This document shows, piece by piece, positions 59,301-64,000 of a stretch of DNA of 64,000 bases (positions are counted from its first letter, which is position 1; each line of letters begins with the position of its first letter). Made by a program: the position numbers and the translations under genes. The DNA lies in contig NC_081547.1 of assembly GCF_901000735.1 (NCBI RefSeq), positions 21,576,838-21,640,837 of the forward strand, given 5' to 3'. Origin of the DNA: Corylus avellana. Its lineage: Eukaryota > Streptophyta > Magnoliopsida > Fagales > Betulaceae. The notes beneath the pieces were generated by a model. The model did not search any database. It was not told the origin of the DNA and saw nothing but the letters and a program-made list of their open reading frames with translations.

Positions 59301-59455
59301 CATTTATATTGAATGATCTGCATTGAATGAATTCTTAGCCTTGCAATTTTAGAGAATTGCATAAACCTTAATCCTCATATTTTCAGTAACAATATGAAGA
59401 GTGTACGTATGCCTAACCAAATCATGTTTATGTGGAATTAATGCACCTAATCAAG

Positions 59456-59785
59456 TGGTTGTGGTGGTTCAATGGCTAAAGAAAATTTTCAAGTGGTTAG
59501 GTAAGTACTAGGGTGTGAGTTCGAATCTCTGCAATAGAGAATCCTCATGCCTGATTAGTATAAACCACCTTGATTCCCATTGATGCCATAGTGGGGTTGG
59601 CGGTTAAGCTATAGCTCGGTTGGTCTTGAGGGTGCCCCTGCAGTTTTGCCGTCTAGGTCTCTCATGAGCAGTCTTCCGCGGATTGGTGCTACTATGGTCA
59701 TATCCAAGTAGAATAGCTACAATTGGTCTGTCCCTCCAATCTTTTTTGAAAGAAAAAAATAATAATAAAAAATAAATAAATAAAT
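59456..59785 (+). mobile_element. SINE (family A), with target duplication
   Basis: Flanked by TGCACCTAATCAAG (59442-59455) and TGCTCCTAATCAAG (59786-59799), a 14-bp duplication with one mismatch. GTGGTGGTTCAATGGCTAAA (box A-like) and GAGTTCGAATCTC (box B-like) precede a body of about 220 bases that ends in an A-rich AATAAATAAA tail. This copy defines the family borders. Confidence 0.85.
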
Positions 59786-61629
59786 TGCTCCTAATCAAGA
59801 CATTGTGGTTCATGTCAGGCTGCGTCTTGTTCTATTTCTAGTATTTCTCCCTCGTGCGATAATAGATATATAGCTTGTTAGTAATTGGGACATCTGGGAT
59901 GCTATTATGAGTTCAGGTTTGTTATATATCTGTTCATGTGCTCTTGTTTGCTGCTAAACTTTCTATGGTACCCCATTAAAGTTTTTTTTATTTATTTTTT
60001 ATTTTTTAAATTTTTTTTAACAAATTAATTATATGTTCAAGAAGAAACAAGAGTACTAGAGCTTATCCGATCTAAAGGGAGTTTCAACCGAAGACAACTT
60101 AACTTAAATGTGTTTTTTTTGACATGTCCGCACAAAAAAGGAGATAAATACACTCTCCAGCTTGCCCTATTATGACTCTCTCTAATATATTCGCGAAAAT
60201 TGAAATAAGTGATGAGCTTGAGATTTTGTTTTGGGATAATGGTCTTGAAGGCAACACTACACGGCAATCAATCCCAACGTGCAATAATTATTGGACCAAA
60301 GAAGGACCCCAAGACAGAGATCTCAATTTGAAGATAAGGAAAATATTATGAGAAAGACATAAATAAATTTTCCAGTTTCTGTTTTTTCTTTTTGTTGGGT
60401 AAAAATCTCTGTTAATTTCTATTTATATATAGTTGTGATCATGCATGTACCTTATTGAGTATGTATATATGCAGTTTGCAGATGTTAAAGGCTTAATTGC
60501 TTAGTACGTAGATAGCTTAGTGTTAGTAGATAGTTTGTTATTAATTTCTATCGAAAAATATATATATATTAACTCTAAGAATCATTATTTATTTTGCAAT
60601 TACGCCCTTAAATTTAAAAAAGTAACACTTTTAACATGGAAATGATGGTATAATTTGACAATAACTCAAATGCTTTCTCTTTTTTATTTTTTCTCGGTTC
60701 AGTTGATGCGAAAGTTTATAAAAAAGTATAACAAAGAAATTTTAAAAATAAAATAAAATATTATAGTAGTTGTGGATAGGTATCTGGGCAGGGTTATAAG
60801 GAGGGGACAATTAATTTACCTTGACTTGGGTGGGGAGCAGTAGAAGTCATTTTTCCATTTAAGGTGACAGAATAAATGGAAATTGAGGCCACCAATTCAT
60901 GTGAGAGTGGAAATTAAGGGGATGGGTCCCTAGCTCTATAGCTAGATTAGACGACTGTCTGTAGCCACTGACTCAAACCTTCAAACACGGCAATCAATCC
61001 CTCCGTACCATAATTATTGAACCACGAAGAGCTCTCAATTTCAAGATAAGATAAATAATAGATTTCAACAACTTATGAGAAAGAATACCTCCAACACACG
61101 AGGATGTAGATAACTAATCTAATAACAATAACTTCAGAAGATTAATATATATAAGATCACAATTACCATATCTAATAAATTAATATTTATTCAAATGAAC
61201 ATTGTAATATGAAAATATTAAAACTAACGGGCATATGTGCCCCTTGATCAACAACAAAATGACATTCTTAAAATTTGATTAGTGAAAAAAAAAAAAATCA
61301 TAAAAAAATTCTCAGGTTTCGTTTTTCTTTTTGTTGTGTTCTCTTGATCAATTCAGTTCAACTTTCCATTGATGTTTTTGTTTTTTTTAATGTAATTACC
61401 ATTGTTCCGCACATTCTAACTTTGTTGAAACATTAGGAAAAAAAAAAAAACTTTTTTGAAACAAATTATTCATTAATTAGTGATTTATATTATGATCAAT
61501 TATTTATTATAGTACTATCTCAGAAATGGCTCTCACTTACTTTAAGCTCCTCTATCGGAGTTGAGTTTACAGTTTTACCCTAACATTAAAATCAGGATTG
61601 TGAGAGCAAGTTAGGTAGACTATTAGTGG

Positions 61630-61790
61630 AGTAATGCTAGAAGTCACGCTTGTGTCACATTAAAATGATGTGACTTCTAAAATTATTATTAGGCTTATGA
61701 TTGATCAGTATTGAATTTTGATGAAATAGTAATTTTAAAGCCATCTCATTCTTGGAGTGACACAAGATAAACATAAGAGTGACTTCTAGA
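61630..61790. mobile_element. Mutator-like MITE, right end truncated
   Basis: AGTAATGCTAGAAGTCAC at the left pairs with the GTGACTTCTA near 61785. The last bases expected (GCATTACT) are missing. It is related to the neighbouring element at 61813. Unit 1 has no matching sequence at this place. Confidence 0.6.
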
Positions 61791-61812
61791 GCGATTGGAA
61801 GGTGTATTAGAC

Positions 61813-61995
61813 GAGTAATTCTAAAAGTCTCTCTTGTGTTTCTTTTAAGTCCCTCCAAAAATGATGTGACTATTTACATCACTATTTGATCAAAGTCCAA
61901 TAATGATAAATTACAAGTCCAATAGTGATTTTAATAGCCACATCATTCTTGGAGGGACTCAAGAAAAGCACAAGAGAGACTTCTAGCATTACTCT
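61813..61995. mobile_element. Mutator-like MITE (183 bp)
   Basis: The 9-bp duplication GTATTAGAC (61804-61812) and GTATCAGAC (61996-62004) has one mismatch. The ends GAGTAATTCTAAAAGTCTC and the complement AGAGTAATGCTAGAAGTCTC are inverted, and pairing continues through CTCTTGTG. Non-coding. Confidence 0.82.
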
Positions 61996-62426
61996 GTATC
62001 AGACTTCGAAAGTTTGGAGTTATAAGAATTATGGACGGTTTGGATTAAATTTCGAGCGACTGGAAGGTTGAGATTAAAAGGGTTGAATTGGAAAATGTGT
62101 GTTGGCAGGTGGGCATTAAAGGGGATTAATCAAGGGCGACAGATGAATTATATTTTCGAAGGGGCAATAAATGTTGCTGAAAGAGAATTGTATGTGGCAT
62201 TTAATGTTGATAGAAGATAACAAAGAAGAAGCATCATCACCGGTTCAAAATGGACGAGAATATTTAGTTTATGGCTATGATTTCTTCTTAGAAATCCTAA
62301 AGTCATAAATAGGACACCTGTCCACTAACTAAAAATAATACTAAAATATTATTTTAGATTTAAAAAAAATTAAAATTAAATGGTCAGACCATCCCTTAGG
62401 GCCACCCCATTAAATTTTTTTTTTTA

Positions 62427-62703
62427 GTTTAGCCCAACGGGGTGGTCCGGCCAAACTAAAATGCCAGCACAGCAACCTTTGTTGGCGTCGACAGAGGACG
62501 CCGGCGCATCCTCCTCTGCCAACGTCAACAGATAACGCGGGCACAGGAAGATGCCAGCGTCTTCTGCAAACGCCGGAGAAGGAATATGTGCCGGCGTTAT
62601 CTGTTGACGTCGGCAGAGGAGGATGCCCCGGCGTCCTCTGTCAACACGCATCAAAGGCCGTTGTGTTGGCGTTTTACTTTGGCTGGACCACCCCGTTGGG
62701 CCA
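62427..62703. mobile_element. GC-rich foldback core with arms of about 120 bp
   Basis: The left arm (about 62427-62545) and right arm (about 62585-62703) are inverted: GCCCAACGGGGTGGTCCGGC against GGACCACCCCGTTGGGCC, and TCTGCCAACGTCAACAGATA against TATCTGTTGACGTCGGCAGA. It is far more GC-rich than its surroundings. AT-rich sequence of the family seen near 62330 lies on the left. The two opposed frames in it only mirror the inverted repeat. Confidence 0.75.
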
Positions 62704-62977
62704 AAGTGCTAAATTACATTTTTTCCAATGACTTTGTGAAAACAATTCTAATCAGTCCATGTCGATCGACGTGGAATTCCTAACACTGAATTCCATGTTT
62801 TGAACTTTCAAAGTCCAACTATTCATTTTTCTAAATCCCTTTAACATTTCCCGTAAGTTAACTACAAAATAGACAAATCACGATTAAGTGGGACACTTGT
62901 TTCACTAACAAAAAATAATAATAAAATATTATTTCATATTAAAAAATAATAAAAAAAAAATAGATGGTTGGCCACCC

Positions 62978-63131
62978 NNNNNNNNNNNNNNNNNNNNNNN
63001 NNNNNNNNNNNNNNNNNNNNNNNNNNNNNNNNNNNNNNNNNNNNNNNNNNNNNNNNNNNNNNNNNNNNNNNNNNNNNNNNNNNNNNNNNNNNNNNNNNNN
63101 NNNNNNNNNNNNNNNNNNNNNNNNNNNNNNN
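62978..63131. other. Assembly gap, 154 N, inside a GC-cored foldback
   Basis: The left flank ends GGTTGGCCACCC after an AT-rich run. The right flank resumes in AT-rich sequence and AATGGGACAGATGTC, which is inverted relative to GGGACACTTGTTTC near 62891. The missing part is probably a GC-rich hairpin. Confidence 0.9.
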
Positions 63132-63205
63132 TTAATTTTTAATTATTTTTAATATATATATATATATATATATTATTAATGGGACAGATGTCTAATTTAT
63201 GACCT

Positions 63206-63229
63206 CAGGATCTCTCTAGAGAGATCCTG
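63206..63229. repeat. Perfect 24-bp palindrome
   Basis: The two 12-base halves (CAGGATCTCTCT and its complement) meet with no spacer. A second inverted pair (CTCTCCGGTCC and GGACTGGAGAG) follows at about 63245-63271. Confidence 0.9.
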
Positions 63230-63327
63230 TCCATTAACTGAATACTCTCCGGTCCAAAATGGACTGGAGAGGATTCGGATCCAGCAAAGGGAGGATTGAG
63301 ATCACCAAAATTTTTCAAAAATGACAT

Positions 63328-63359
63328 AAATTTCCTCCAAATTAATTTGGAGGAAATTT
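63328..63359. repeat. Perfect 32-bp palindrome
   Basis: The 16-base half AAATTTCCTCCAAATT is followed at once by its exact complement. No role is known. Confidence 0.92.
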
Positions 63360-63622
63360 TATTCAACCTACTTCAATATGAGACAATTAAGTGTCATCTC
63401 TCACATATTTTTTTAAAAAAATTTAAGAGATATTTATTGACATTCTACTAACTTAAGAACCTATATCTTGATTGAACAATCACTTCCCAAAAAGATCCAC
63501 TAGCATTGAATAACTCCATTATGATTTTATTTTAATTAGGAAAAACCAACACAATGGGTGAAAGTTGCTGCTTTAGGTCAGATTCCAAAAGCAGTGCTCA
63601 TTGTTTGAGCGAGGAAGCTAGT

Positions 63623-63897
63623 ACTAAAATTCTTTCTTATAAAAATAGATAAAGTTTTTCTCCAAATTGGGTTACAGGAAATTCCTCAAACCTAATCTAT
63701 AAAAATGATACGTAACCCTTGAACATGTAAAAATCACATGTTTTTTTAATAGCAAGGACAATGTTGGAATAAATTGTATTAAAAATTCATGTGCATCTTA
63801 TATGCTATTAAAAAAAATGGACACATGTCATTTTTATAGATTAGGTTAGAGAAAATTCATCCTACCCAGTTTAAAGAAAAACTTTATCTTATAAAAA
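63623..63897. mobile_element. Foldback MITE (about 275 bp)
   Basis: TATAAAAATAGATAAAGTTT at the left and AAACTTTATCTTATAAAAAT at the right are inverted. Inner pairs such as ACCTAATCTATAAAAATGA and TCATTTTTATAGATTAGGT follow. There is no clear target duplication and no coding capacity. Confidence 0.7.
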
Positions 63898-64000
63898 TTA
63901 TTTAAGTCTCCGACTTATGACTTGACCTCTTTTAGTTTGGACACATCCCACCCAAACGGAAAATACCCAAATGGTACTTTTGAAAATTACTATTGATGGG

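Larger units (their letters stand above)
60230..62120 (+). repeat. Local segmental repeat, unit 3
   Basis: It starts with AATGGTCTTGAAGGCAACAC and ends with GGAAAATGTGTGTTGGCAGG, as in unit 1. Two MITEs (61630-61790, 61813-61995) are inserted where unit 1 has none. No gene is seen. Confidence 0.72.

Noticed and set aside
62424..62783. Two frames containing EEDAPASSV-like text on opposite strands
   Set aside because: They are the two arms of the GC-rich hairpin translated in opposite directions.

Overview
This is a stretch of nuclear DNA from a flowering plant, almost certainly a eudicot. It has spliced genes with GT-AG introns, a VQ-motif gene, receptor-like-protein (RLP) leucine-rich-repeat sequence, AT-rich intergenic DNA, and many MITEs, SINEs and LTR elements. 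Dense non-autonomous transposons beside an RLP cluster would suit a tree species, but that is only an impression. It is a scaffold: there are four N runs, two of them exactly 100 N.

Layout. Positions 1-7341 hold the 3' two thirds of a CLU/TPR gene of the REDUCED CHLOROPLAST COVERAGE (REC) family on the + strand. Twelve coding exons can be traced with intact splice sites and phases, but the last exon carries a frameshift just before a PAM2-like motif. Positions 7342-21386 are intergenic and hold SINEs, two Harbinger-like MITEs, a Mutator-like foldback element, a hAT MITE and tandem repeats. Positions 21469-22035 hold an intact single-exon VQ-motif gene with a TATA box and a poly(A) signal. Positions 22251-37130 are transposon-rich. 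They hold a small LTR element with a Mutator-like MITE inside one LTR, a LINE 3' fragment, a hAT MITE with perfect target duplications, and a minus-strand solo-LTR-like sequence split by a 5.8-kb Copia-type element that keeps gag remnants but no visible pol.

Positions 37131-53085 are a duplicated block. Copy 1 (37131-40525) and copy 2 (46250-49168) are direct repeats. Each carries decayed RLP exons and a dead glycerol kinase exon. A contig between two 100-N gaps (40626-43262) is the reverse complement of 50345-53085; flipping it would make copy 1 collinear with copy 2, so its orientation is suspect. Between the copies lies the 3' part of an RLP gene (704 visible codons), cut at its 5' side by a gap.

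Positions 53086-64000 hold no intact gene. They contain three related copies of a local segment, two SINE families with target duplications, GC-rich foldback elements (one interrupted by an assembly gap), a second copy of the solo-LTR family, and Mutator-like MITEs.

The only plausibly working genes are the REC gene (if its frameshift is a sequencing error), the VQ gene and possibly the RLP gene. The VQ gene and the glycerol kinase debris probably reflect an old neighbourhood, because as I recall a VQ gene and glycerol kinase are adjacent in Arabidopsis. I did not find a convincing new biological system. The most unusual material is structural: the suspect inverted contig, insertions dated by empty sites, and the GC-cored foldback family.
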